Assembly: GCF_019024325.1 (NCBI RefSeq)
Contig: NZ_JAFNJS010000002.1
Location: forward strand, 682,118 to 746,117
Reading direction: 5' to 3'
Length of the DNA stretch: 64,000 nt
From: Falsiroseomonas tokyonensis
Lineage (GTDB): Bacteria; Pseudomonadota; Alphaproteobacteria; Acetobacterales; Acetobacteraceae
In this document: one piece after another, positions 51,141 through 61,460 of the stretch
Layout of the letters: each line of letters starts with the position of its first letter
How positions within the stretch are numbered: the first letter of the stretch is position 1
Program-made: the position numbers and the translations under genes
Notes under the pieces: generated by a model
What the model saw: the letters and a program-made list of their open reading frames with translations, nothing else
What the model was told of the DNA's origin: nothing
Database searches by the model: none

Positions 51141-53012
51141 ATGGACAGCCACCGCCACGACGCCATCCCGCCGAGCCGCGGCCTGCTGCGCTTCCTGACC
51201 TGCGGCTCCGTCGATGACGGCAAATCCACCCTGATCGGCCGGCTGCTCTTCGACAGCCGCCTGATCATGGAGGACACGCTCGCGGCCATTACCAAGGACA
51301 GCCGCAAGCACGGCACGGTGGGGGAGGAGGTGGACCTCGCCTTGCTGGTCGATGGGCTGGAGGCGGAGCGCCAGCAGGGCATCACCATCGACGTCGCCTA
51401 CCGCTTCTTCGCCACGCCCCGCCGCAGCTTCATCGTCGCCGATACGCCGGGGCATGAGCAGTACACGCGCAACATGGCGACGGGCGCCTCCAATTCCGAT
51501 CTCGCCATCATCCTGTGCGATGCGCGGCGCGGCGTGCTGACGCAGACGCGGCGCCACGCCTATATCTGCTCGCTCCTCGGCATCCGGCATGTCGTGCTGG
51601 CCGTGAACAAGATCGACCTGGTGGGGTTCGAGCAGGCCGTCTTCGACCGCATCACCGGCGATTTTGCCACCTTCGCCGCCGGGCTGGGCTTCCATACGCT
51701 CACGCCCATCCCGGTCTCCGCCCGCTTCGGCGACAATGTCTCCACCGCCTCCGGCAATACGCCCTGGTATCGCGGCCCGACGCTGGTGGCGCATCTGGAA
51801 CAGGTGGAGCCGGAGGCTGAGGCGGCGGCGCGGCCCTTCCGCTTCCCCGTGCAATGGGTGAACCGGCCGAACCAGGATTTTCGCGGATTTTCCGGCACCG
51901 TCGCCTCCGGCCGCATCGGCCAGGGCGATCCAGTGGTGGTCGCGGCCTCCGGCAAGACGACCACGGTTTCCCGCATCCTGGGCCCGGATGGCGACCAGCC
52001 CGCCGCCGTCGCGGGCGATGCCGTGACCCTCTGCCTGGCGGAGGAGGTGGATGTGGCGCGCGGCGATGTCCTCGCCCCGCCCGCGGAACGCCCGGCCGTG
52101 ACGGACCAGTTCGCGGCCCACATCCTGTGGATGGACGAGGAACCGCTGCTGCCCGGGCGGCAATACCTGATGCGCTCCGGCAATCTCTGGACGCCGGTCT
52201 CCGTCACCTCCATCCGCCACCGTGTCGATGTGAATACGCTGGAGCATCAGGCGGCGCGGCGCCTCGATCTCAACGAGATCGGCTTCTGCAACCTCTCGGC
52301 CGCCCAGCGCGTGCCGCTCGACCCCTATGCAGAGAACCGGCAGACCGGCGCCTTCGTGCTGGTGGACCGCTTCAGCAACCGCACCGCCGGCGCCGGCATG
52401 GTCGCCTTCAGCCTGCGCCGCGCCACCAATATCCACACCGAGGAATTTTTGGTCGACAAGGCCGCCCGTGCGGCGCTGGACCATCAGAAGCCGCTGGCGC
52501 TGTGGTTCACCGGCCTGTCCGGCTCCGGCAAGTCCACCATCGCCAAGCTGGTCGAACAGGCGCTGCATGCGGAGGGCCGGCACACCTATACGCTGGACGG
52601 CGACAATCTGCGCCACGGGCTGAACCGCGACCTCGGCTTCACCGATGCCGACCGTGTCGAGAACATCCGCCGCGTCGGCGAAGTCGCGAAGCTGTTCGTC
52701 GATGCCGGGCTGATCGTCATCTGCTCCTTCATCTCGCCCTTCCGCGCCGAGCGGCAGATGGTGCGGGAGATGATGGGCGCGGGCGAGTTCATCGAGGTCT
52801 TCGTCGACACGCCGATCGAGGACTGCATCAGGCGCGACCCCAAGGGTCTCTACGCCAAGGCGCTGGCCGGCACGATCCGCAATTTCACCGGCATCAGCAG
52901 CCCCTATGAGGCACCCGAAGCGCCCGAGCTGCGCATCGCCACGCCCGGCCTGACGCCGGAGGAAGCGGCGGCTCAGGTGCTGGCGCATCTGCGACGCGTG
53001 CTGGCCGGCTGA
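51141..53012 (+). CDS. cysNC: Bifunctional sulfate adenylyltransferase subunit 1 / adenylylsulfate kinase
   Basis: A 623-residue fusion. The N-terminal GTPase (CysN) has G1 [15 protein letters not shown], the switch region [18 protein letters not shown]3 [12 protein letters not shown] and G4 NKIDLV, followed by two beta-barrel domains. From about residue 457 an APS kinase (CysC) begins with P-loop GLSGSGKST and continues with [16 protein letters not shown]. It makes PAPS from sulfate, but the first step also needs the CysD catalytic subunit, which is not adjacent. It leads a three-gene unit with two sulfotransferases, like NodPQ-type sulfation loci. Confidence 0.95.
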   Translation: MDSHRHDAIPPSRGLLRFLTCGSVDDGKSTLIGRLLFDSRLIMEDTLAAITKDSRKHGTVGEEVDLALLVDGLEAERQQGITIDVAYRFFATPRRSFIVADTPGHEQYTRNMATGASNSDLAIILCDARRGVLTQTRRHAYICSLLGIRHVVLAVNKIDLVGFEQAVFDRITGDFATFAAGLGFHTLTPIPVSARFGDNVSTASGNTPWYRGPTLVAHLEQVEPEAEAAARPFRFPVQWVNRPNQDFRGFSGTVASGRIGQGDPVVVAASGKTTTVSRILGPDGDQPAAVAGDAVTLCLAEEVDVARGDVLAPPAERPAVTDQFAAHILWMDEEPLLPGRQYLMRSGNLWTPVSVTSIRHRVDVNTLEHQAARRLDLNEIGFCNLSAAQRVPLDPYAENRQTGAFVLVDRFSNRTAGAGMVAFSLRRATNIHTEEFLVDKAARAALDHQKPLALWFTGLSGSGKSTIAKLVEQALHAEGRHTYTLDGDNLRHGLNRDLGFTDADRVENIRRVGEVAKLFVDAGLIVICSFISPFRAERQMVREMMGAGEFIEVFVDTPIEDCIRRDPKGLYAKALAGTIRNFTGISSPYEAPEAPELRIATPGLTPEEAAAQVLAHLRRVLAG

Positions 53013-53016
53013 ACCC

Positions 53017-53805
53017 ATGTCCATGCATCTGCTGTCCGAGGGCCGCGCCCTGGCCTTCCTGCGGGAAGCCGACCTCACCGCCGGGCCCTGCATCTTCGTG
53101 CATGTGCCGAAGACCGCCGGCACCTCGCTGCGCGCCGAGCTCGCCGCAATCCTGCCGCCCGACGTCAATATCCATGTCGACTATACCGACACCACGCGCA
53201 GCTTCCGCGAGCGCATCGACGAGGCGGTGGAGCGGTTTCTCGACCAGGCGGGCCCCGGCGGCATCCGCTTCGCCTCCGGCCATATCGTCGCACGCCATGT
53301 CGCGCGCATCGCCGAACGCCTGCCAGATGCGCGCTTCATCACCATGCTGCGGGACCCGGTGGCGCGGGTGATCTCGGACTATCGCCACCAGCGATCGCCG
53401 CGGCAGCCCGGCTTCGAAGCCTTCCGCCAGCGCGTGCCGGATCTCGACGCCTATCTCGCGTTGCGCTGGGAGATGGACAAATCGGCCCTGCACCTGGTGC
53501 CGCAGGAGATCCTGGCGCGCGGCGACACGGCGGCCGCGATCCAGCACGTCGCGCGCCGCTTCGCCTTCGTCGGCATCCAGGAAATGTACGACCTGTCCTT
53601 CCGCGCCATCACCGCGCTTGCCGGCCGGCAGCAGGCGCCGCAGATCCGGGCCAATGTGAACATGGACGAGGACGGCACGGATGCGGTGGATGCCGCGACC
53701 GCCGCGCGCATCCGTGCGCTGAACCCGATGGACACGGCACTCTACGACCACTTCGCCGAGGCGCTGCGCACCGCGACGCCGGCGCTGCGTGCCGTGCTGG
53801 GATGA
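53017..53805 (+). CDS. PAPS-dependent sulfotransferase (1 of 2)
   Basis: A 262-residue soluble sulfotransferase-2-like enzyme. The 5'-phosphosulfate-binding motif is FVHVPKTAGTSLRAE (residues 27-41) and the 3'-phosphate-binding motif MLRDPVARVISDY (110-122). HIVARH at about 89 may supply the catalytic histidine. It starts 4 nt after cysNC, so it probably uses PAPS made by that enzyme to sulfate a glycan. Confidence 0.88.
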   Translation: MSMHLLSEGRALAFLREADLTAGPCIFVHVPKTAGTSLRAELAAILPPDVNIHVDYTDTTRSFRERIDEAVERFLDQAGPGGIRFASGHIVARHVARIAERLPDARFITMLRDPVARVISDYRHQRSPRQPGFEAFRQRVPDLDAYLALRWEMDKSALHLVPQEILARGDTAAAIQHVARRFAFVGIQEMYDLSFRAITALAGRQQAPQIRANVNMDEDGTDAVDAATAARIRALNPMDTALYDHFAEALRTATPALRAVLG

Positions 53806-54620
53806 CGCCGCTCCAGGCCTTCTTCGCCGGCGACTTTGCGACATGGCGCGCCAGCGCCCATCCGGCGCCGCCGCTCTGGCTCTTCGTGCATGTGCCGAAG
53901 ACGGCCGGTTCATCGCTGGCCGCCGAGATCGCGACGGATGTCGCGCCCTATCGCAGCCTGCATATCGACCATCTCGACCGCAGCCGCCCGGCGCTCGCCC
54001 GTTACGACACCGTCGTGGAACAGGCGCTGGAGGAATTTGAAAAAGCGCCCTTCCGCTTCGCCTCCGGCCATGTGCAGCAGCGCCAGGTGGCGCGGCTGGT
54101 GCAGGGCGTTCCGGGGACGCGGCTGTTCACCATGCTGCGCGACCCGGCGGCGCGGCTGGTCTCGGACTATCTGTACCAGCGGTCGGAGATGCATCCCCTG
54201 GCCGAGGAGGTGCGCCGCCGCATCCAGGATTTCGACGCCTTCCTGGACCTGCCCGGCCAGCGCAACCGCGCCGCGCGGCACCTGGTGCCGAAGCCGATCC
54301 TCGATGCGCAGGACGCCGCCGCCGCCATCGCGCATATCGAGGCGAACTACGCCTTCCTCGGCCTGCAGGAGAGCTATGCGCTGGGTTTTCGGGCGCTGAC
54401 GGCGCTGCTGGGCGCGCCCCGCGCGCCGGCCGCGCGGCTGCGGGTGAATGCGGCCGCGGCGGCGGAACGGGCGGAAATCGCCGCGCGCCTGTCCGACCCT
54501 GCGCTCGCGGCGCGCATCGCGGAGGCCAATGGCCTGGACCTTGCGATCTACCGCTATTTCGGCGCGCGCTGGGATGCCATCGCGCGCCGTCTGGAAAGCT
54601 GGCTCGACGGGCTGGGCTGA
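53802..54620 (+). CDS. PAPS-dependent sulfotransferase (2 of 2)
   Basis: A 272-residue paralogue of the preceding gene, overlapping it by ATGA. It shares the arrangement FVHVPKTAGSSLAAE, then FASGHVQQRQVARL and TMLRDPAARLVSDYLYQRS, then RHLVPKPILDAQDAAAAI. The C-terminal 60 residues differ in composition (alanine-rich), which may reflect a different acceptor. The two arose by local duplication. Confidence 0.88.
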   Translation: MTPLQAFFAGDFATWRASAHPAPPLWLFVHVPKTAGSSLAAEIATDVAPYRSLHIDHLDRSRPALARYDTVVEQALEEFEKAPFRFASGHVQQRQVARLVQGVPGTRLFTMLRDPAARLVSDYLYQRSEMHPLAEEVRRRIQDFDAFLDLPGQRNRAARHLVPKPILDAQDAAAAIAHIEANYAFLGLQESYALGFRALTALLGAPRAPAARLRVNAAAAAERAEIAARLSDPALAARIAEANGLDLAIYRYFGARWDAIARRLESWLDGLG

Positions 54621-54626
54621 AGGGCC

Positions 54627-56630
54627 TCAGCCGGGGCCGACGGTGACGCCGCGCGGGGCGACCGGGCGGCTCGCCTCCACGGCGCTGGCCAGCACGCGGC
54701 CACGCTCGCCCCAACCCTCCTGCTCCTCGGGCGGCAGGCCTGCCAGGCGGGCGGCACGGCGAACCAGGGCGGGCAGCACCTCCAGCAGGGCCGCCATCAT
54801 GGCGCGGTCCTGCGGCGAGGTGAGCTTGGCCATGGCCTCCGCCGTGGCTTCCGTCTCCAGGCGGTAATAGGGGCCGAACTGGTCGCTGCCGCCCTTCGGC
54901 CAGGTCTCGAACATGTTCGGCCAGCCCTTGATGCGGCGGAATTCCAGCCCGACGGTGCCGCGCCGATCGAAGAGCTTCAGCCGCACCTCCCGCCAGACGC
55001 CCGCCGCCGAGACCAGGCCGGTCAGGCCGAGATCCAGGTGCCGGTAGCTGCCATCGGCATTGGCGGTGTGCTGGTGCAGCTTGATGTCCTGGAAGTCCGA
55101 TCCGCCCGGCGGCATCTCCGCGGCCAGCACCGGCATGGGGGCGGCAAGCGTCATGGGTGTGGTGGCGGGGGCGGGCGGCGGCAGCGGGCCGCCGGCCTCT
55201 CCGCCGGCCAGCGGCGGCTGGGTGGTGGCCGCGCGCGGCGGGGGGCCGGGCAGGCCGGAGGCGGCGGGCGGTACCTCGGCCAGCGGGGCCGGGGCGGCGC
55301 CAGGCAGGGGCACGGAAAGCCGCGCGGGCTGCGGTGCCAGGCCAGGTGTCCGCAGCCCGGGCTCCGGCAGCAGGCGCCGCGGCGCCCCGGCGGCGCCGGC
55401 CATCAGCGCCAGGGCGGAGACCTCCACCGTCAGCGCCGCCGTGCCGCGGTTGCGCAGCGCGAGGCCCAGAAGCAGCGCGCCGCCGAGGCCCGCCGGCAGC
55501 GGCAGGGCGATGCGCAGCGCGCCCGTCGCATCCGGAATCCGCCAGCCGCTGTCCCGCGCCGGGCCTGATTCGGGCCCGGCCGTCAGCGCCACCTGCAGGC
55601 CGGTGGCATCGCCCAGCCGGCAGGCGAGCTCGGCCAGCGCCAGGTCGGTGGCGCCGGGCGGCAGGCTGGGCAGACGCAACTGCGCGGTGCCGCCCGGTTC
55701 CAGCTCGAGCAGCATGCGCGGCGCCTCGCCGCCCGCCGCCACCATGCGGGATTCGGCGCCTTCCACCACAGCCGCCGCCCAGGCCGCTTCCGGCACCGGC
55801 AAGGCGAGCCCGGCGGCGGGGGCGGGCAGGTCGCGCGCGGCCCAGTCGAAGTGGCGCGGCAGCGCCAGGTGGTGCGGCGCCGCCGTCTCCGCCCGCAGGG
55901 CGAGCGGCGCCAGCGGCCCGGCGCCGGCGGCCGAGAGCTGCAGGGTCTCATTGGGCGCGACCTCGGCCGCGACTTCCAGCACCGCCTCCGCCGCGCCGGG
56001 CGGCGCCGGCTCGGGCAGGTCGAGCGCCAGCCAGCCGGGGGCGAGCGCCGAGCCCGGCACGGTCCAGGCGCCCAGCACCCGCCCCGCGGCCAGCAGCCGC
56101 ACCCGCAGCAGGCTGGCGGCGCTGGCCTGGACGGCGGCGAGATGCAGCGCCAGGCCACAGAGCCCCTCCGCCGGGCGGCCCAGATGCTGGGTGACGCGGG
56201 CGGGCGGCGGCGGCGCCATGGGGGCGGGCGGCAGGTCGATCACCTGCTGCCGGGCGGCAGGCTGGCCCGCGGCCGCGGCCTGCAGCCGCAGCCGCGTGGC
56301 CTCCGCCGCGGCCAGCGCCTGCATGGCCAGGGCCAGCAGGCCGGGCAGGGGGTTGCTGCCGGTCACCTGCGGCAGGCCAGGGGGCAGGCCCGCCGCCAGC
56401 TCCGCCGCCCCCGCCGCATCCGCGGCCAGGATGGCCAGCGGGCGCAGGCCGGCGGGCAGCGGCTCCGCGGGGCCGTCGCTGGCGCCATCCTGCCGCAGCA
56501 CCCCCTGCACCGGCCGCAGCACCGCCATCGGCAGGCTCTCCAGCCCCAGCATGCCGGGCGGGGCCACCACGGCAGGCTGCCCGGCGGCCAGGGCGGCGCG
56601 CTCGGCCGCGCCGATCAGGAATGCGGTCAT
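54627..56630 (-). CDS. Uncharacterised 667-residue alanine/proline-rich protein with conserved-looking C-terminal domain
   Basis: Translation from ATG 56630, which overlaps the stop of the upstream glycosyltransferase. The N-terminal 500 residues are dominated by A, L, P and G with repeated beta-type segments. A proline-rich linker (about 460-530) leads to a well-composed C-terminal domain: FQDIKLHQHTANADGSYRHL, LGLTGLVSAAGVWREVRLKL, RRIKGWPNMFETWPKGGSDQ and FGPYYRLETEA. No signal peptide and no catalytic motif recognised. Context suggests a role in glycan assembly or attachment. Confidence 0.65.
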   Translation of the reverse strand: MTAFLIGAAERAALAAGQPAVVAPPGMLGLESLPMAVLRPVQGVLRQDGASDGPAEPLPAGLRPLAILAADAAGAAELAAGLPPGLPQVTGSNPLPGLLALAMQALAAAEATRLRLQAAAAGQPAARQQVIDLPPAPMAPPPPARVTQHLGRPAEGLCGLALHLAAVQASAASLLRVRLLAAGRVLGAWTVPGSALAPGWLALDLPEPAPPGAAEAVLEVAAEVAPNETLQLSAAGAGPLAPLALRAETAAPHHLALPRHFDWAARDLPAPAAGLALPVPEAAWAAAVVEGAESRMVAAGGEAPRMLLELEPGGTAQLRLPSLPPGATDLALAELACRLGDATGLQVALTAGPESGPARDSGWRIPDATGALRIALPLPAGLGGALLLGLALRNRGTAALTVEVSALALMAGAAGAPRRLLPEPGLRTPGLAPQPARLSVPLPGAAPAPLAEVPPAASGLPGPPPRAATTQPPLAGGEAGGPLPPPAPATTPMTLAAPMPVLAAEMPPGGSDFQDIKLHQHTANADGSYRHLDLGLTGLVSAAGVWREVRLKLFDRRGTVGLEFRRIKGWPNMFETWPKGGSDQFGPYYRLETEATAEAMAKLTSPQDRAMMAALLEVLPALVRRAARLAGLPPEEQEGWGERGRVLASAVEASRPVAPRGVTVGPG

Positions 56631-57799
56631 GCGGGGGTCTCCGGCGAGGGATCGAGGGGCCGGCGCGTCGCGGCGGCGCGCAGCAGGCCGAGCCATTCGG
56701 GCAGGATGCGGTCCCAGGACCGCCGCGCCGCCTCGGCCCGGGCGCGGCCCGCCAGCGCGGCGGCGCCTTCCGGATCGGCCAGCAGGGCGCGCAGCGTGGC
56801 GGCGAAGGGCGCGGCCTCCGGCCTCGGCACCAGGCGAGCGAGGTCGGGCGCCGCAGCGCCGAGGCCTTCCAGCGCCGCTTCCGTGGCCACCACGGGGCAG
56901 CCGGCGGCGGCGGCCTCCAGGAAGACCAGCGGCATCCCTTCAAGCACCGATGGCAGCACCAGCGCGTCCGCGGCCAGATACCAGGCGGCGGGATCGGCCA
57001 GCTGTCCGAGCAGGCGCAGCCGCCCCTCCGGGTCCGCTGCCGCCTGGCGGTCCAGCAGCGGACGCAGCGGGCCGCTGCCGGCGCAGGCCAGCGTCATGCC
57101 GGATTCCGTCGCGATGCCGGGCAGCAGATGCGCGCCCTTGCCCTTCTCCAGCCGGCCGACGAACAGGACCAGCGGCGCATCCGCATGCAGGCCGAGCCCG
57201 GCGCGCAGCGCGGCGCGGACCATGGCGCGATCGGCCTGCGGCGGCGGCGGTGCGGGATTGTCGATCTGGGCGCAGGCGAGCGGCGGCAGGCCGAAGAACC
57301 GCTCCGCCCGCCGCGCACCAGGGGCGGAGACGGCGCACCAGGCGGCGCCTTCCAGCGGCAGATCCTCCACCGCCTCGGCCAGCCCGGCCGGCGCCGCTTC
57401 CGGCACCAGGTGCAGCACCACCAGCCGGGGCAGCGCCGCGCCGGCGCGCAGCAAGCCGAGGCCGGCATTGGGCCAGGGCAGGGGGATCAGCAGGATATCG
57501 GGGGCGAGGCGCGCGACCAGGGCGGTGGCCGCGGCCTGTTGGCCGGCGATCTCGGCCTCCGTCGGCACGCGGCCGCTCCAGCCGATCGGGGCGGCGCGCA
57601 GCGCGGGGGCGGGGCCGTGCGGCAGGCCGGCGGCCAGCTCCGGCAGTAGCGCGGCCTCCGCCGCCAGGGTCACGCGCAGGCCCGGCTGCGCGGCCAGCCG
57701 CGCCGCCAGCTGCAGCGTATGGCCCTCGGTGCCGCCGAAACGGGTGGAGGGCAGCAGGATGAGGAGATGGCCCAGGCGGCCGGAAGGCTGCGCGGTCAT
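56627..57799 (-). CDS. GT4-family glycosyltransferase
   Basis: A 390-residue GT-B enzyme. The N-terminal loop is STRFGGTEGHTLQLAARLA, and the donor domain shows LVLFVGRLEKGKGAHLLPG, LACAGSGPLRPLLDRQ and VLPSVLEGMPLVFLEAAAAG with the conserved glutamates. It is coupled to the 667-residue protein by a 4-nt overlap. The sugar is unknown. Confidence 0.88.
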   Translation of the reverse strand: MTAQPSGRLGHLLILLPSTRFGGTEGHTLQLAARLAAQPGLRVTLAAEAALLPELAAGLPHGPAPALRAAPIGWSGRVPTEAEIAGQQAAATALVARLAPDILLIPLPWPNAGLGLLRAGAALPRLVVLHLVPEAAPAGLAEAVEDLPLEGAAWCAVSAPGARRAERFFGLPPLACAQIDNPAPPPPQADRAMVRAALRAGLGLHADAPLVLFVGRLEKGKGAHLLPGIATESGMTLACAGSGPLRPLLDRQAAADPEGRLRLLGQLADPAAWYLAADALVLPSVLEGMPLVFLEAAAAGCPVVATEAALEGLGAAAPDLARLVPRPEAAPFAATLRALLADPEGAAALAGRARAEAARRSWDRILPEWLGLLRAAATRRPLDPSPETPA

Positions 57800-57902
57800 C
57801 CGGCCGCCCTGTCCAGCGCCTGCGGGCTGCGGCCCATCCGACTTCCCGCCCCTGTTGCCAATCCGGCCGATCCCTTAGCCCAGCCCCGCCGATGGCGCCA
57901 AG

Positions 57903-60236
57903 TCAGGCACCAAGGGCGCGAGGGCGCGGCTCCGGGCGGGGGATGCCGCGCGCCAGCCCGGCCAGGCTGCGCATGGCCGGCGCCAGCGCCGCCGGGGCGA
58001 AGTGGCGGCGGCCGAAGGCCTGGGCCGCATCGCCCATCCGCGCCCGCGCCGCCGGGTCCAGCACCAGCCCGGCCAGGGCCGCGACGAAGCCTGCGCGGTC
58101 CTCGGCCAGTTCATAGGCGGTGCCGGCGCCGCCGCTGATGCCGTAGAGCGCCTCCGCCGTCAGCACGCTGGGCAGGCCGTGGCAGAGGTACTCCACCGTC
58201 TTGATCTTCAGCCCGCCGCCGTAGAAGACCGGGTTCACGCCGATATCCAGCGTCGCCAGGAAATCCTCCGGCCGGTTCACCAGGCCATGCGCCACCACCC
58301 CTGGCCGGCCCGGCGGCACGGCGGCAGAGACCTGGCCGGCCACATGCAGCTCCGCCCCCAGCGGCGCGATGGCGGGCCAGACCTGGTCCAGCAGCCAGGT
58401 CAGCCCGTCCCGGTTCATCGGGCTGTCGCCGCCCAGGAAGCCGATCCGTACCGGGCCTTCGCCGCTGCCGATGGCGCGCGGCATCAGCGGCACGACATGC
58501 GGCGCCAGCAGCACCCGGCCGGGCAGCAGGGCCTCCAGCCAGGCGAATTCATCCTGCTGGATCGCCAGCAGCTGGTCGAAGGCCGAGAGGATCTGCAGCT
58601 CCTCCTGCACGCTGATCTCGATGAAGTGGCGGCGGCCGAAATGGGCGAAGTTGCGCGCCCGCAGGGACATGATGTCGTGCGTATCCAGCACCTTCAGCAC
58701 CGGCTGGCTGATCGCGTGGCGCAGATAGGACAGGCGGATGTATTCCAGCACCACCGCATCCGGCGGGTTCTCCGCCAGGTGCCTGGCAAACAGCGGCAGG
58801 GCGGAGGCGATGGTGGAGCGCCGCTCGAAGGGCGTCATGCCGCGGGGCAGGATGGCATCCGGCGTGGGCGGCAGCGGACCGGTCGGGAAGATGCGGGACC
58901 GGCCGCCCATCAGCTGGCGCGCCTGCGCCTGCTCGGCCTCCGACATGCTGCCCAGGAAGAACAGGTCGAGATCCGTCTCCGACCGCGCGGCGCGGGCGAG
59001 CGAGGCGATGCGGGCATGGTTGCCCAGCCGTTCCTCCCAGAAGCGCAGGTCGGTGACCAGCAGGGTGCGCGGCCGCTGCATCGCCAGGCGCAGCTCCGCG
59101 GGGCTGGCCAGGTGGCGCGCCTCGGCCGCGACGCGGGTGGCATAGCCCTGCCAAAGCCGGGCCGAGGCCCGGGCCAGCTCCGGCCGCAGCGCCGGCTCCG
59201 CCACCAGGCGCTGCACCAGGGCGGCCAGGGCCGGGGCATCGGCCGCGGCCTGGAAGGCGGATTGCGGCGCGAGGCCCGCAAAAGCCTCCGCCGTGCCGGC
59301 CACCGGGCGGCCGCGCGCCAGCGCCTCCACCGTCTTGATCTTCAGCCCGGTGCCACCCTCATGCGGGTTCACCACCAGGTCCACCGCGGCATAGAGCTCG
59401 TCCGGATCCGGCACGGGGCCGAGCAGAACAAGGCCAGGCTGCGGCGCCAGGTGGCCGGCGGCGCTGCCGGCGATGCGCAGCTCCGCCCCCACCGCGGCCA
59501 GGGCCGGCAGGTCGAGTGCCGCCAGGAAGCGGTCCAGCGCGCGGGTGTTCATGGGGTTCGCGCTGCCGAGATAGCCGATGACGAAGCGGCCATCCGGCGC
59601 ACGCGGCGGCAGGGGCGGGTGCTGGCCGGCCGGGATATGGCCCAGCGTCAGCACGGGCTTGGGGCTGTAGGACGCGAAGGCCTCGCGCTCCTCGTCCTGG
59701 ATCGACAGCACCAGATCGGCCCTGCCGAAGCCGCGCGCCTCCTCCGCCTCCGTCGTGAAGAAGAAGGAGGGGTTGAGGCCCAGCGCGCGCAGCCGCGCAT
59801 CACGCCCGCCGAACTGGTCGTGCGTGTCCAGCACCTTCAGCACCGGGGTCGGGAAGCGCAGATGCGGGGCGGGGAAGAAGGTGAAGGCGCGGCTGAGGAA
59901 GACGTATTCCACCAGCACCATGTCGAAGCCCGGCCGCCGCGCCGCGAGCCCGACCAGCGCATCCTCCAGCGCCGGCTGGATCCAGTCGTCCAGGCCGAAG
60001 CGGCCTTCCGCCAGGCTGGGCTTTTCCAGGCTGCGGTCATGCGGCACCAGGATCAGCTCGTCCCAGGTGTTTCGCATGGATTCAAGATGTTCGGGGGCGA
60101 CTTTCTCACGGTCCAGCAGGCAGAGCGTGATGCCGTGGCCCGCCGCCTTCAGCCCGGAGAGCACGGCATGGATGCGGGCGCGGTTGCCGGCATCCTGCGG
60201 ATGGCTCGGCGTGGGGGAGACGACCAGGATTCGCAT
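57903..60236 (-). CDS. Fused tandem glycosyltransferase (two GT-B modules)
   Basis: A 777-residue protein made of two homologous GT4-type modules, residues 1-385 and 386-777. Each has an acceptor domain with an LEY/VEY-LS segment followed by [10 protein letters not shown], then a donor domain with the motif GLKIKTVE (module 1 in [20 protein letters not shown]; module 2 in [20 protein letters not shown]). The start at ATG 60236 gives [20 protein letters not shown]. Upstream in-frame sequence runs antisense to rpsB and tsf and is not coding. Two transfers by one polypeptide are plausible, as in polymerising or sequential enzymes. It has a possible promoter at 60267-60294. Confidence 0.88.
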   Translation of the reverse strand: MRILVVSPTPSHPQDAGNRARIHAVLSGLKAAGHGITLCLLDREKVAPEHLESMRNTWDELILVPHDRSLEKPSLAEGRFGLDDWIQPALEDALVGLAARRPGFDMVLVEYVFLSRAFTFFPAPHLRFPTPVLKVLDTHDQFGGRDARLRALGLNPSFFFTTEAEEARGFGRADLVLSIQDEEREAFASYSPKPVLTLGHIPAGQHPPLPPRAPDGRFVIGYLGSANPMNTRALDRFLAALDLPALAAVGAELRIAGSAAGHLAPQPGLVLLGPVPDPDELYAAVDLVVNPHEGGTGLKIKTVEALARGRPVAGTAEAFAGLAPQSAFQAAADAPALAALVQRLVAEPALRPELARASARLWQGYATRVAAEARHLASPAELRLAMQRPRTLLVTDLRFWEERLGNHARIASLARAARSETDLDLFFLGSMSEAEQAQARQLMGGRSRIFPTGPLPPTPDAILPRGMTPFERRSTIASALPLFARHLAENPPDAVVLEYIRLSYLRHAISQPVLKVLDTHDIMSLRARNFAHFGRRHFIEISVQEELQILSAFDQLLAIQQDEFAWLEALLPGRVLLAPHVVPLMPRAIGSGEGPVRIGFLGGDSPMNRDGLTWLLDQVWPAIAPLGAELHVAGQVSAAVPPGRPGVVAHGLVNRPEDFLATLDIGVNPVFYGGGLKIKTVEYLCHGLPSVLTAEALYGISGGAGTAYELAEDRAGFVAALAGLVLDPAARARMGDAAQAFGRRHFAPAALAPAMRSLAGLARGIPRPEPRPRALGA

Positions 60237-60266
60237 GGGGCTCGGGCTGTCCGGAGGCGAGGCGCC

Positions 60267-60294
60267 AGGATAGGGATGGGGCCGCCCGCGGCAA
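60267..60294 (-). promoter_or_regulatory. Candidate promoter for the fused glycosyltransferase
   Basis: On the minus strand TTGCCG (60294-60289), a 16-nt spacer and TATCCT (60272-60267), about 31 nt before the ATG. Confidence 0.38.
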
Positions 60295-60327
60295 GCGGCC
60301 CGCAAGCTAGGCTCGCCGCCGCCGGGG

Positions 60328-60356
60328 TTGCGGCAGCGGCGCCGCTGGGGCATACC
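60328..60356 (+). promoter_or_regulatory. Candidate promoter for rpsB-tsf
   Basis: TTGCGG, 17 nt and CATACC. A second GGGGCATACC occurs at about 60415 without a clear -35. The roughly 150-nt leader would leave room for S2 autoregulation, which is known in other bacteria but not shown here. Confidence 0.35.
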
Positions 60357-60518
60357 GCGCCCGTCGACCCAAGGCGCAAGCCCGGGGGCGGCAAATTCGC
60401 ACGCTCTGCACCTTCCGGGGCATACCCCGAGGGTCCGGTCCCCACCCTTCGGTCTGACGGGCGGGGGCGGCAGCGCGGAGGCACAACCGGACCACTGGAA
60501 GTAGAAAGGATTTCGCCG

Positions 60519-61343
60519 ATGGCGATGCCCGACGTCACCCTGCGCGGCCTGCTCGAGGCCGGCGTCCACTTCGGCCACCATACCCGCCGCTGGAACCCCC
60601 GGATGGCGCCCTACATTTTCGGCGTGCGCAACCAGGTCCATATCCTGGACCTGCAGCAGACCGTGCCGATGATGGACCGCGCGCTGCGCGCCATCCGCGA
60701 CGTGGTGGCCGCCGGCGGCCGCGTGCTGCTGGTCGGCACCAAGAAGGCGGCGGCCGACTATGTGGCCGAGAGCGCCGCGCGCTGCGGCCAGTATTACGTG
60801 AACCACCGCTGGCTGGGCGGCATGCTGACCAACTGGAAGACCATCCAGGGCAGCATCAAGCGCCTGAAGCAGATGGAAGAGCAGCTGGGCGGCAACATCC
60901 AGGGCCTGACCAAGAAGGAAGTCCTGATGCTGACGCGGGAGCGCGAGAAGCTCGACCGTGCGCTCGGCGGCATCAAGGACATGGGCGGCCTGCCGGACAT
61001 CATCTTCGTCATCGACACGGTGAAGGAGAAGCTGGCGATCGAGGAGGCCAACAAGCTCGGCATCCCCGTGGTCGCCGTGGTCGACAGCAATGCGGACCCG
61101 ATGGGCATCGCCTATCCGATCCCGGGCAATGACGACGCGATCCGCGCCATCCACCTGTATTGCGACATGGTCGCCGGCGCGGTGCTGGACGGCATCTCGG
61201 CCGAGCTCGGCTCCTCCGGCGCCGATCTCGGCGCGGCCGAGGAGCTGGTGCCCGAGGCGCTGCCGGATGTCGCCGAGGTGCTGCCCGAGGCGGTCGCCGC
61301 CGAGGTTGCGGCCGAGCCGGCCAAGGACGCGCCCGCCGCCTGA
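60519..61343 (+). CDS. rpsB: 30S ribosomal protein S2
   Basis: A 274-residue ribosomal protein. It begins [20 protein letters not shown], with [15 protein letters not shown], and contains the second signature [20 protein letters not shown]. The last 40 residues are an alanine/glutamate-rich extension, common in alphaproteobacteria. AGAAAGGA is 8 nt upstream of the ATG. It precedes tsf as in nearly all bacteria. Confidence 0.98.
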   Translation: MAMPDVTLRGLLEAGVHFGHHTRRWNPRMAPYIFGVRNQVHILDLQQTVPMMDRALRAIRDVVAAGGRVLLVGTKKAAADYVAESAARCGQYYVNHRWLGGMLTNWKTIQGSIKRLKQMEEQLGGNIQGLTKKEVLMLTREREKLDRALGGIKDMGGLPDIIFVIDTVKEKLAIEEANKLGIPVVAVVDSNADPMGIAYPIPGNDDAIRAIHLYCDMVAGAVLDGISAELGSSGADLGAAEELVPEALPDVAEVLPEAVAAEVAAEPAKDAPAA

Positions 61344-61351
61344 TGCGCTGG

Positions 61352-61397
61352 CCCCCGGTGCATCCGGGGGCATCCGGCCGGGCGCTCGCGCCCGGCC
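61352..61397 (+). terminator. Double hairpin between rpsB and tsf
   Basis: CCCCCGG-TGCAT-CCGGGGG is followed by the 9-bp stem GGCCGGGCG-CTCG-CGCCCGGCC. Neither has a T-run, so this is more likely an attenuator or mRNA-stabilising element than a full terminator. Confidence 0.5.
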
Positions 61398-61460
61398 ATC
61401 CGGAAAGAAGCCGCGCTGGGGGACCCCTGGTGCGGCCGTGATTCGATGGGGATGACCGAT

